Of a stretch of 53,351 bases of DNA, positions 26,626 to 34,837 are shown in pieces. Within the stretch, counting starts at the first letter, position 1; each line of letters begins with the position of its first letter. Made by a program: the position numbers and the translations under genes. Source of the stretch: CAJWKT01 sp964465375 (GTDB lineage Bacteria; Pseudomonadota; Gammaproteobacteria; Steroidobacterales; Rariloculaceae); contig CAYXIJ010000016.1 in NCBI GenBank assembly GCA_964465375.1, positions 1-53,351 of the forward strand. The letters run 5' to 3'. A model generated the notes under the pieces. It was not told the DNA's origin, did no database searches, and saw only the letters and a list, made by a program, of their open reading frames with translations.

Positions 26626-26640
26626 AGTCCTAAAAGGACT
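26626..26640 (+). other. perfect hairpin in the secA leader
   Basis: AGTCCT, loop AAA, AGGACT forms a perfect 6-bp stem 47 nt before the secA TTG. There is no T-run, so it is not an intrinsic terminator. It could affect secA translation or mRNA stability. Confidence 0.4.
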
Positions 26641-26687
26641 ATTCTGACCGTAAAATAACTGGTTCTTAACGATGGTGGGTATTTTTC

Positions 26688-29642
26688 TTGATTAAAGCTA
26701 CTTTAAATTCTTTTCGTGGCATCTTTGGTAGCCGGAATCAGCGTTTGCTGAAAGGCTACGGCAGGCTTGTAAAGGCTATTAATGCTTTGGAATCAGAATT
26801 TAAGGATTTCAGCGATGCAGACCTTAACTCTATTACAGCTGAACTGAAGAGTCAGTATGTGACTGATGGTGATTTAGAGACACTTTTGCCGCAAGCGTTT
26901 GCAGCAGTGCGTGAGGCTTCGCGAAGAACCTTGGGACTGAGACATTTTGATGTCCAGCTTATTGGGGGTATTGTTTTGCACGTGGGAAAGATCGCAGAAA
27001 TGCGAACCGGAGAGGGAAAAACTCTGGCAGCCACACTGCCCGCATATTTGAATGCGCTTACTGGTCGCGGTGTTCACATCGTTACTGTCAACGACTACCT
27101 AGCCCAACGCGATGCAGACTGGATGGGACCTATCTATCGTTTCTTAGGAATGGAGGTGGGCGTGGTTAAGAGTGGACAAACGCCCGATGACAAGCGTCGC
27201 GCTTACGAAGCAGATATTACCTATGGCACCAATAACGAATTTGGATTTGATTATTTGAGGGATAACCTTGCTCTTAGAAAAGAAGATAGGGCTCAACGAG
27301 AACTCGCGTTCGCAATCGTTGATGAAGTGGACTCTATCCTTATCGATGAAGCTAGGACACCGCTGATCATTTCTGGGCGTTCCGAGGAAAGTACAGAGTT
27401 ATATGTCAAGGTTAACCATCTAGTCCCCAAGTTAAGACCCCATTCTCCCCCTGCCGGCGCTGCGAACGAAGAGATAGAGGCAGCAAGGGTGCAATTAATA
27501 GATGTTAATGGCGAAGATAGAGGAGAGATGGTTTTGCAGGATGCGCTCGACCATGCTCGACAAAACGGTCAACACCTAGTGGAAGTCGACGCGAAGGCTA
27601 AGCCTGCAAAATGCCAGCTAATTATTCCGGGGGATTTTTTGGTGGACGAGAAGGCTAAGCAGGCACATCTTACTGAAGAGGGCCACGATCGTGTCGAAAA
27701 GCTGTTGGGTGAAGCGGGAGTACTGGAGAGCGGAGACAGTCTATATGATGCAGCCAACATCCGCCTGATGCATCATTTAACAGCTGCGCTTCGGGCGCAC
27801 GCTTTATTCAGGCGCGAGGTGGATTATATCGTTCAAGAAGGAGAGGTCGTAATCGTTGATGAATTTACCGGACGAACTATGCCGGGACGACGGTGGTCCG
27901 ACGGTTTACATCAGGCCATTGAAGCAAAAGAAGGTGTCCGGGTAAAGGAGGAAAATCAAACTATCGCTTCGATCACGTTCCAAAATTATTTTCGTCTGTA
28001 TGGAAAATTAGCTGGCATGACTGGAACAGCAGACACGGAAGCGTATGAGTTTCAGCAGATCTATAATCTTGAGGTAGCGGTCATTCCGACCCATATGCCT
28101 ATGATTCGAGATGACGGTGCTGATCTCGTCTATCTGACCCAGAATGATAAATTTGGCGCCATCATTGAAGATATTGAGGATTGCCATGAACGTGGTCAGC
28201 CAGTATTGGTTGGTACAACATCTATTGAAACCTCGGAATATCTTTCTGGGCTTTTGGGCAAGAAACAGATTCCCCACCAAGTACTCAACGCCAAGTACCA
28301 TGAACGAGAAGCCGAGATCATCATTCAGGCTGGAAGACCTGGTACTGTAACTATAGCCACCAATATGGCGGGCCGCGGAACGGACATTGTACTTGGCGGG
28401 AATATAGAAGCAGAGCTTAAACGCCAAGATGTAACTGAAGAGTCAGTGATCAAAAAGTCTCGTAAGGAATGGCAAGCCCTTCATGAGAAAGTTATCGGCT
28501 CGGGTGGGCTTCATATTGTGGGCACGGAGCGTCATGAATCAAGGAGAATTGACAATCAGTTGCGTGGTCGATCTGGACGTCAAGGGGATCCTGGATCTAG
28601 CCGTTTTTATCTCTCAATGGAAGATAATTTGATGCGCATCTTTGGTGATCCAGAGCGTACAAAACGCTTGTTGTCCCGGGCTGGTATGCAGCAGGGTGAG
28701 GCGATCGAGAGTAAGTTACTTTCCCGTCAGATAGAGCGCGCTCAACGCAAGGTCGAGGCTCACAATTTTGATATAAGAAAACAGCTACTTGAATATGATG
28801 ATGTAGCTAACGATCAGCGTAAGGTTGTTTATGAGCAGCGCGCTGATTTAATGGGGGCCGATGACATTGGGGATGTTATTGTTGGTGTCCGTGAGGAGGT
28901 CGTTAATTTAGCAATAGATGAGTATGTTCAACCTAAGAGTGTTGAGGAAACGTGGGATATAGCTGGCTTAACCAAAAGCTTTGAGCGCGAATTTGGTATA
29001 CGCATCGACGTCGAAAAATTTTTAGAGAAAAATGATACAGCGAACGAGATGGATTTACGTGAAGAACTCGTAGAGCAGGTCTCTGCTGATTATGAGGCGA
29101 AGGTTGCCGAGCATGGCACTGAATTAATGAGGGAACTAGAACGAGGAATGATGCTTCGTCAACTCGATACGCATTGGAAGGACCACATAGGGGCACTAGA
29201 CTATCTACGTCAATGGATACATTTGCGTGCGTACGCGCAGCGCAAGCCTGCTCAGGAATACAAACGAGAAGCATTTGAAATGTTCAGTCAAATGCTTGAT
29301 AGGGTTAAATACGACACAATTGTTTTTCTTTCAAAGGTTCATATAAGGCGGCCAGAGGATGCCCAAACCTTGGGTTCGGGCGCAGCACAAACTAGCGCTA
29401 TGAGGTTTCAGCATGCTGCGGCACCCTCGCTTGCAGCGGCGTCACCTGAATTACCGCGTGGTACTGAAAAGTCCCTGTCACCTGGTTCTATCTCTCCAGT
29501 CGGGGGGGCTCCCCGCCCTCAAGCTTTGCCTGGAAAGCCCGCTACGCCTTATATTCGCCAGCAACCCAAGGTTGGGCGGAATGACCCATGTCCTTGCCAG
29601 TCAGGGAAGAAGTACAAGCATTGTCATGGGCGTCTGAGTTGA
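26688..29642 (+). CDS. secA: preprotein translocase ATPase SecA
   Basis: SecA drives preproteins through SecYEG. The 984-residue protein has Walker A MRTGEGKTLAATLPAYLNAL (about residue 105), the DEAD-type DEVDSILIDEARTPL, the second nucleotide domain (GTTSIETSE, TNMAGRGTDIVLGG, RGRSGRQGDPGSSRF), the scaffold and wing domains, and a C-terminal zinc/SecB-binding tail NDPCPCQSGKKYKHCHG. It is longer than E. coli SecA (901). About 50 extra residues lie between VNHLVPKL (242-249) and GDFLVDEK (315-322), and the tail linker is also long. The start is TTG 26688. It overlaps mutT by 4 nt. Confidence 0.97.
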   Translation: MIKATLNSFRGIFGSRNQRLLKGYGRLVKAINALESEFKDFSDADLNSITAELKSQYVTDGDLETLLPQAFAAVREASRRTLGLRHFDVQLIGGIVLHVGKIAEMRTGEGKTLAATLPAYLNALTGRGVHIVTVNDYLAQRDADWMGPIYRFLGMEVGVVKSGQTPDDKRRAYEADITYGTNNEFGFDYLRDNLALRKEDRAQRELAFAIVDEVDSILIDEARTPLIISGRSEESTELYVKVNHLVPKLRPHSPPAGAANEEIEAARVQLIDVNGEDRGEMVLQDALDHARQNGQHLVEVDAKAKPAKCQLIIPGDFLVDEKAKQAHLTEEGHDRVEKLLGEAGVLESGDSLYDAANIRLMHHLTAALRAHALFRREVDYIVQEGEVVIVDEFTGRTMPGRRWSDGLHQAIEAKEGVRVKEENQTIASITFQNYFRLYGKLAGMTGTADTEAYEFQQIYNLEVAVIPTHMPMIRDDGADLVYLTQNDKFGAIIEDIEDCHERGQPVLVGTTSIETSEYLSGLLGKKQIPHQVLNAKYHEREAEIIIQAGRPGTVTIATNMAGRGTDIVLGGNIEAELKRQDVTEESVIKKSRKEWQALHEKVIGSGGLHIVGTERHESRRIDNQLRGRSGRQGDPGSSRFYLSMEDNLMRIFGDPERTKRLLSRAGMQQGEAIESKLLSRQIERAQRKVEAHNFDIRKQLLEYDDVANDQRKVVYEQRADLMGADDIGDVIVGVREEVVNLAIDEYVQPKSVEETWDIAGLTKSFEREFGIRIDVEKFLEKNDTANEMDLREELVEQVSADYEAKVAEHGTELMRELERGMMLRQLDTHWKDHIGALDYLRQWIHLRAYAQRKPAQEYKREAFEMFSQMLDRVKYDTIVFLSKVHIRRPEDAQTLGSGAAQTSAMRFQHAAAPSLAAASPELPRGTEKSLSPGSISPVGGAPRPQALPGKPATPYIRQQPKVGRNDPCPCQSGKKYKHCHGRLS

Positions 29643-30073
29643 GTGATCAATCTGCAGCCTCTGTGGCTGCGTTTAACTTAAATGTGGTAATCGGCCTCAT
29701 CTTGGATGGGCAGGGACGCGTTCTTGTCAGTCAGAGGGTGAAAGGAACTCATATGAGGGGCTTTTGGGAGTTTCCGGGAGGGAAACGCAGAGCTCTAGAG
29801 GGTAGGCAAGAGGCGTTGAAGAGAGAACTCAAAGAGGAGCTAGGCATTCAAGTGCTTGAAGTACGACCTCTAATGGCTTTAAAGCATGACTACCCAGATC
29901 GTTGTGTTTGCCTTGATGTTTTTTTGGTCCAAACATATGAGGGTCAGCCTGCGTCTTTCGAGAGTCAGCCGATCGCGTGGATTTTGCCGCAGGACCTGAA
30001 GAATATAAAATTTTTGCCAGCGGACAAGCCAATTATTGAAGCTTTGATTAATTGGGATGGATATCCCGGATGA
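29639..30073 (+). CDS. mutT: 8-oxo-dGTP diphosphatase MutT
   Basis: MutT hydrolyses 8-oxo-dGTP to prevent A:T to C:G mutations. The Nudix box is complete: G-x5-E-x7-REL-x-EE-L-G-I, from GGKRRALEG to RELKEELGI. Upstream are GRVLVSQRVKGTHMRGFWEFPGG, the usual MutT N-terminal pattern. TTG 29639 overlaps the secA stop in the TTGA arrangement seen elsewhere here and gives 144 residues; an ATG at 29588 would overlap secA by 55 nt. secA-mutT is a common pair. There is no fused thiamine-phosphate synthase domain, as found in Pseudomonas. Confidence 0.93.
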   Translation: MSDQSAASVAAFNLNVVIGLILDGQGRVLVSQRVKGTHMRGFWEFPGGKRRALEGRQEALKRELKEELGIQVLEVRPLMALKHDYPDRCVCLDVFLVQTYEGQPASFESQPIAWILPQDLKNIKFLPADKPIIEALINWDGYPG

Positions 30074-30129
30074 GAATAACTTCCATATAGGCAAGAAAGA
30101 AGGGCACTAATAGTTAAAGTAATTTTTGA

Positions 30130-30933
30130 CTAACACAGTGCTAGCAAAAATATTATGTCGTCAGAGATTTCCACTCGTGGTGAATCAATACCCTTCCACT
30201 CAACAAAGCGCACCGCAAAGTTATGTTTGCCAGCGCTGATTTCCGGATACACACGCGCGCTACCAGGTAGAAAAACACGTACGAGTTTTTTCCCCTTATT
30301 TTGTCCGAACCTGTGTTGGTATAGACCTCCTTCGGCAGTTTTCTTTTCCGGCTCCGTTGTTTCTCGTGTGAGCCAGAGTACTTCGGCGACCGCGTCGCAA
30401 ACGGGCGCCAGCGTATCAGTCCAGGCATGAAATTGTCTTGCCCGTTCTTCATAGGGTAGGCGCAACCAGAAGCCATAATCGGGCAGATCGAATATACAGG
30501 TACCCCCTGGAATAGCACTCCGGTGTTTTATGGCATTAAGGAAGTCGCTGTACTTGAGTGGGTTCATAAAAGTTGTGCCAGCGTCAGTCAGTTTTGCTCT
30601 GAGTGTTTCGATTCTACCCAGAAGTTCTTTCAGCTGTTCTAGGTTAACTTCTCTTTGTTTTTGATAGCTAGCCAAGGTGTCATTTTGGTGTTCTAGTTCA
30701 TTTAACACCTCTGCCCGGGTATCGCCTCGCCCAAGAATGATCATAATTTCAAGGAGGCTGGAGACCGCTGCCCTTGCACTTAAGTCCGTAGGGGCACGAG
30801 AGTGGAACAAGGCCTGCCTGTAGAGTAACTCTATTCGGAGGAAAGTGCGCAACCGCTCAGTGAGGGGTTGTTCGAAAGCCACGAAATCCTCTCGGGACGA
30901 ATCACTAGCGAGATCAGTAGTATTTTCAGGCAT
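30130..30933 (-). CDS. zapD: cell division protein ZapD
   Basis: ZapD (DUF1342/YacF) bundles FtsZ filaments through the FtsZ C-terminal peptide. The 267-residue protein starts MPENTTDLA and has FEQPLTERLRTFLRIELL, a helical N-terminal domain, then a beta domain with GGTCIFDLPDYGFWLRLP and FAVRFVEWKG. Length is near E. coli ZapD (247). ATG 30933 lies 4 nt after the coaE stop. The frame stays open into coaE, but that extension is antisense-free overlap without homology. The pilD-coaE-zapD order is conserved in gammaproteobacteria. Confidence 0.93.
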   Translation of the reverse strand: MPENTTDLASDSSREDFVAFEQPLTERLRTFLRIELLYRQALFHSRAPTDLSARAAVSSLLEIMIILGRGDTRAEVLNELEHQNDTLASYQKQREVNLEQLKELLGRIETLRAKLTDAGTTFMNPLKYSDFLNAIKHRSAIPGGTCIFDLPDYGFWLRLPYEERARQFHAWTDTLAPVCDAVAEVLWLTRETTEPEKKTAEGGLYQHRFGQNKGKKLVRVFLPGSARVYPEISAGKHNFAVRFVEWKGIDSPRVEISDDIIFLLALC

Positions 30934-30937
30934 GGTG

Positions 30938-31561
30938 TTATTTTGGCTGACCTTGTTCTTCTGGGCAAACTTTGGCCAATTCAATATATTTTAAATGTAA
31001 TTTTTTCACCTTTACGCGGGCCTGATCGGGACTTCCATTATTATCCAGCACATCATTGGCCATTTTTAGGCGTGTTTCTCGGTTGACCTGAGCATCCAAC
31101 ATAGCTTGGGCATCAGGCTGTTTGAGCTGGTCGCGTTTCATTAAGCGTTGAATTTGTAGATCAGCCAAACAATCTACCACCAAAACCCGATGAACAAATT
31201 CAGCGAAGTTTGTCTCGACTAATAGGGGTACTATTACTAGAGCATATGGTGCTTGAAGAGAGTTCACTTGTGATAGGCACTGCACTCTAATAAGGGGATG
31301 TAGAATTTTCTCAAGTCGGTCTCTTTCTTTTGCATTATTAAAAATAATATTTCTTAGTAAAGCTCGATCAAGTTCTCCCGACGCGTTCAATATTTTGTCC
31401 CCAAATGCTTCGATAACGGCTTTTAGTCCTTCCTCGCCTGGTGCAACGACATCTCGAGCAATGAGATCGGTATCAACCACGCCAGCGCCTAACTTGGAAA
31501 ACATGTCCGTAATCATTGTTTTCCCGCTTGCGATACCCCCGGTAACTCCGATCCGAAACAT
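30938..31561 (-). CDS. coaE: dephospho-CoA kinase CoaE
   Basis: CoaE phosphorylates dephospho-CoA in the last step of coenzyme A synthesis. The 207-residue protein has the P-loop VTGGIASGKT (about residues 6-15), DTDLIARDVV, HPLIR, VPLLVETNF, and the CDLA-like VDCLADLQIQRLMKRD. It has a good ribosome site (AGGAGAG, 7 nt before ATG 31561). It lies 20 nt after pilD and 4 nt before zapD. Confidence 0.96.
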   Translation of the reverse strand: MFRIGVTGGIASGKTMITDMFSKLGAGVVDTDLIARDVVAPGEEGLKAVIEAFGDKILNASGELDRALLRNIIFNNAKERDRLEKILHPLIRVQCLSQVNSLQAPYALVIVPLLVETNFAEFVHRVLVVDCLADLQIQRLMKRDQLKQPDAQAMLDAQVNRETRLKMANDVLDNNGSPDQARVKVKKLHLKYIELAKVCPEEQGQPK

Positions 31562-31581
31562 CGAGTAGCTCTCCTGTTTTT

Positions 31582-32466
31582 TTATCCTAGGGTCCTTAAG
31601 TACATGTCCATTAACTGATCACCAAAAAGCAGCGAGATCCAGCCGGACCCTGCTAGATAAGGCCCAAAAGAAATTCGTGTTGTGCGGGACCAGTCAGAAA
31701 TAACCATCATGGTGATGCCAACAATCGTACCCGCAAAGGTAGCCATCAGGATTACAAGTGGCAATACTTGCCAGCCTAGCCAGGCTCCTATCGCGGCCAG
31801 TAATTTAAAATCCCCATGCCCCATTCCTTCCCTTCCGGTTGCCAATTTGAACAATTGGGACACGCTCCACAAGCTAAGATAACCTGCAACACTGCCGATT
31901 ACACTGGAACGCAGATCTGTGAAAAATACCCACCCATAAGGCTGGGAAAGACTTACCAGTATGCCTGTCCACAGCAGCGGCAATGTAATGGAATCTGGTA
32001 GCAACTGGTTCTCAATATCAATTACTGCGAGTGCTAGAAGTGCCCAAGTAAAAAATAAGGCCGACAGAGTTTGCCAAGTAGGACCAAAAACCCACACCAC
32101 CCCGAGGCTTGCCAGTGCCGCCGCTATTTCCATCATAGGGTACCGTAGCGAAATTTTTTTACTGCAGAAGGCACAAAGACCTTTTAGCCAAAAATAGCTA
32201 ATCAAAGGAATATTGTGGTGAATTGGGATTGCCGAGCTGCAATGCGGGCAACACGATCCCGGGCTCCACAGATTAAATGGGTCATCTTTGGCACTTGGTA
32301 GAAATAAAAATTTTTGATTTTTTAAATCAGCGCATTCTTTACGCCAAATACGTCCCATTATGATGGGAACCCGAAAGGCGACCACGTTGAGAAAGCTGCC
32401 TATGATCAATCCCACCACGCCTGTTGCTATGAATAACGTCAAGGGTTGGTGTTCAAAGAATTCCAC
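31582..32466 (-). CDS. pilD: prepilin peptidase / N-methyltransferase PilD
   Basis: PilD cleaves and N-methylates type IV prepilins and type II secretion pseudopilins in the inner membrane. The 294-residue protein has an N-terminal helix with GSFLNVVAFRVPI, the zinc site of two CxxC pairs (CPHC and CAFC, about residues 73-100), and the catalytic aspartates in IDIENQLLPD and the GxGD-type GMGHGDFKLL. About eight membrane segments are seen. pilB and pilC, which usually precede it, are absent; upstream is a 332-nt gap and divergent sucC. The substrates must be encoded elsewhere, if they exist. Confidence 0.96.
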   Translation of the reverse strand: MEFFEHQPLTLFIATGVVGLIIGSFLNVVAFRVPIIMGRIWRKECADLKNQKFLFLPSAKDDPFNLWSPGSCCPHCSSAIPIHHNIPLISYFWLKGLCAFCSKKISLRYPMMEIAAALASLGVVWVFGPTWQTLSALFFTWALLALAVIDIENQLLPDSITLPLLWTGILVSLSQPYGWVFFTDLRSSVIGSVAGYLSLWSVSQLFKLATGREGMGHGDFKLLAAIGAWLGWQVLPLVILMATFAGTIVGITMMVISDWSRTTRISFGPYLAGSGWISLLFGDQLMDMYLRTLG

Positions 32467-32798
32467 TTTTCAAAAAAATCTAAAAAAACATATTGGTGAT
32501 TGAAATATTCGACAAACAGCCGAAAATTCTGACTTGCGGGAGCTTTTTAAAATCCATACCTTTTTGGTTGTGTTGTTCATTTTTTTTCAGCTCATACTGG
32601 CACTCTACCAGACATTTTAGGTGGTGGGCATTTTGATTCTTTTATTAATCTTCTGTCACAACATAAGTCATTAAAAGAATGAATTACGACCTGAGAAACA
32701 TAGGCTCTCACTGAAGGACATTTTTTTAAATTTCCAGCGCTGTTTCCTTAGACAGTTGTTTGCCGCACAATACCGAGTTTTCCTATGTGCGGCGAGCT
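32467..32798. other. non-coding interval between pilD and sucC
   Basis: This 332-nt divergent region is AT-rich and must hold promoters for both pilD-coaE-zapD and sucCD-nadE. I could not pick a convincing -35/-10 pair. I saw no remnant of pilB, pilC or pilA. Confidence 0.6.
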
Positions 32799-33971
32799 AT
32801 GAATCTTCACGAATACCAGTCTAAAGTGCTTTTTTCAGAGTATGGCATTCCTGTGCCCCAAGGTTTTGTAGCCCATAGTGAACAGGATGCTAAAAGCGTT
32901 GCAGTTAGATTGGGGGGCGAAGTGTGGGTTGTGAAGGCCCAGGTGCACGCTGGAGGGCGCGGTAAGGTTGGTGGTGTGCGTGTAGCGCGAACGATCGACG
33001 AAGTAGGCGACTACGCTAAGGCAATGCTCGGCACATTTCTTGTTACCCACCAGAGTGCGGAAAATGGGCTACCAGTCGATTGTGTCTACATTGAGCAGGG
33101 CTCGACCATAGAACAGGAATTTTATTTAGGGGTGCTCGTGGACCGACTTCGCGAGCGCGTCATGGTTATGGTTTCAGCGGCTGGCGGGGTTGATATTGAG
33201 GAGGTTGCAGAAACTTCTCCAGAAAAAATTATTTATGGTGAAGTTTCACCCACGGGTGGATTGGAGGAAAAGGAAGCCCTTTATCTAGCGGAGGGGCTCG
33301 GTTTGCGTGGGAATCAGAGAAGCGAGTTCATTGATATTTTAACTAAGCTCGTCAAACTTTTTTACGAGTGTGATGCTAGTGTGGTGGAGATTAATCCGCT
33401 GATTTTAACGAGCTCTGGTCATGTGCTTGCCTTGGACGCAAAGGTTAACGTGGAGGATAGTGCCCTTTTCAGGCAAACAAAGCTTGAAGCTTTGCGGGAC
33501 CCAAATCAAGAGGACGAAAAAGAACGAGTAGCACGGGAACATCAGCTTAACTATGTGTCTTTAGAGGGCAATATTGCCTGCATGGTTAATGGGGCCGGTC
33601 TTGCCATGGCTACAATGGATTTAATAAAGCTTCATGGTGGTGAGCCAGCGAATTTTCTTGACGTTGGAGGAGATGCGACGGCTAGTCGTGTTACAGAAGC
33701 ACTGAAGATTATTTTGGCTAATAAAAATGTTGAGGCGATTTTAGTCAACATTTTCGGCGGCATTGTCAGATGTGACCTGATTGCCGAAGGCATCATTGAT
33801 GCCGTACGTGAAGTGAAAATGAGGATTCCAGTGATAGTCCGGCTGGAGGGTACAAATGTTGAGAAAGGCCGCATGCTTCTAGCGAGTAGTGGTCTTGACA
33901 TTATTGCTGCCGAGAATCTCACTGATGCTGCCTGTAAGGCTATTACCTCAGTGGGTGGAACTAGTCTATGA
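32799..33971 (+). CDS. sucC: succinyl-CoA synthetase (ADP-forming) beta subunit SucC
   Basis: SucC is the nucleotide- and succinate-binding subunit of succinyl-CoA synthetase in the TCA cycle. The 390-residue protein opens MNLHEYQSKVLFSEYGIPVP, has the ATP-grasp element VKAQVHAGGRGKVGGV, EINPLI and LDAKVN, and the succinate/CoA-side NFLDVGGDA and FGGIVRCD. ATG 32799 is the family start, although the frame is open to 32760. It overlaps sucD by 4 nt. sucA and sucB are not adjacent, so the pair is transcribed separately from the 2-oxoglutarate dehydrogenase genes. Confidence 0.97.
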   Translation: MNLHEYQSKVLFSEYGIPVPQGFVAHSEQDAKSVAVRLGGEVWVVKAQVHAGGRGKVGGVRVARTIDEVGDYAKAMLGTFLVTHQSAENGLPVDCVYIEQGSTIEQEFYLGVLVDRLRERVMVMVSAAGGVDIEEVAETSPEKIIYGEVSPTGGLEEKEALYLAEGLGLRGNQRSEFIDILTKLVKLFYECDASVVEINPLILTSSGHVLALDAKVNVEDSALFRQTKLEALRDPNQEDEKERVAREHQLNYVSLEGNIACMVNGAGLAMATMDLIKLHGGEPANFLDVGGDATASRVTEALKIILANKNVEAILVNIFGGIVRCDLIAEGIIDAVREVKMRIPVIVRLEGTNVEKGRMLLASSGLDIIAAENLTDAACKAITSVGGTSL

Positions 33972-34837
33972 GCATTCTTATTGATTCAAACAGCCGGGTA
34001 GTTTGCCAGGGTTTAACAGGGCGACAGGGCAGTTTTCACACGAAACAATGCTTGGATTACGGCACCCAGATAGTGGCTGGTGTTACGCCTGGTCGTGGCG
34101 GTGAATCTCATCTCGGTATCCCCGTTTACGATACAGTTTTGGAAGCTGTAAAGGAAACTCAGGCTAACGTAAGTATGAGCTATGTGCCTGCCCGTTTTGC
34201 GGCAGCGGCTATACTTGAAGCTGCTGAGGCCGGTGTTGAGCTAATTGTTTGTATCACGGAAGGGATCCCCGTGTTGGACATGGTTCGGGTAAAAGCAGAG
34301 CTTGATAACTATCCTTGCAGACTTGTTGGGCCCAACTGTCCTGGCGTTATAACTCCAGGTGAAGCCAAGCTCGGTATCATGCCGGGATCTATCCATCAGC
34401 CAGGCAGCGTTGGCATTATTTCTCGGTCTGGCACTTTGACCTATGAAGCTGTTTTACAAACCACAAGTGAGGGGCTTGGCCAGACGACTTGCATTGGCAT
34501 TGGCGGAGATCCAATACGTGGTATGAGTTTTATAGACGTCCTGGAGCTTTTGGAGGCTGATCCAGAGACACGCGGAATTATCCTTGTGGGGGAAATTGGT
34601 GGCACAGATGAGGAAGCAGCAGCAGAGTACATAGTGAGCCATGTAAAAAAACCTGTAGTAGCCTATGTTGCGGGTGTTACTGCTCCGCCTGGTAAGCGCA
34701 TGGGTCATGCGGGTGCCATTATTTCGGGTGGAAAAGGGACAGCTGAGCACAAATACTTGGCATTTGAACGAGCTGGAGTTGTTACTGTTCGCTCTCCTGC
34801 TGAGCTTGGTGTAACTATGGCCAGGGCACTCGAGTGA
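33968..34837 (+). CDS. sucD: succinyl-CoA synthetase alpha subunit SucD
   Basis: SucD binds CoA and carries the phosphorylated His. The 289-residue length equals E. coli SucD. Motifs are QGLTGRQGSFHTKQ (CoA site), GRGGESHLG, LVGPNCPGVI, SRSGTLTYEA, GIGGDPIRG, and the active-site histidine in GKRMGHAGAIISGGKG. It begins in an ATGA overlap with sucC and ends in a GTGA overlap with nadE. Confidence 0.98.
   Translation: MSILIDSNSRVVCQGLTGRQGSFHTKQCLDYGTQIVAGVTPGRGGESHLGIPVYDTVLEAVKETQANVSMSYVPARFAAAAILEAAEAGVELIVCITEGIPVLDMVRVKAELDNYPCRLVGPNCPGVITPGEAKLGIMPGSIHQPGSVGIISRSGTLTYEAVLQTTSEGLGQTTCIGIGGDPIRGMSFIDVLELLEADPETRGIILVGEIGGTDEEAAAEYIVSHVKKPVVAYVAGVTAPPGKRMGHAGAIISGGKGTAEHKYLAFERAGVVTVRSPAELGVTMARALE

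Larger units (their letters stand above)
26321..26687. other. non-coding interval upstream of secA
   Basis: These 367 nt are AT-rich, between the divergent DUF721 gene and secA. They hold a possible short reading frame (26473-26613) and a perfect short hairpin (26626-26640), listed separately. A TTGACT at 26444-26449 has no convincing -10 partner at normal spacing. No SecM-like protein of normal size is encoded. Confidence 0.6.

Noticed and set aside
28008..28427. 139-codon minus-strand frame inside secA
   Set aside because: Low-complexity antisense of a highly conserved gene with no plausible start context.
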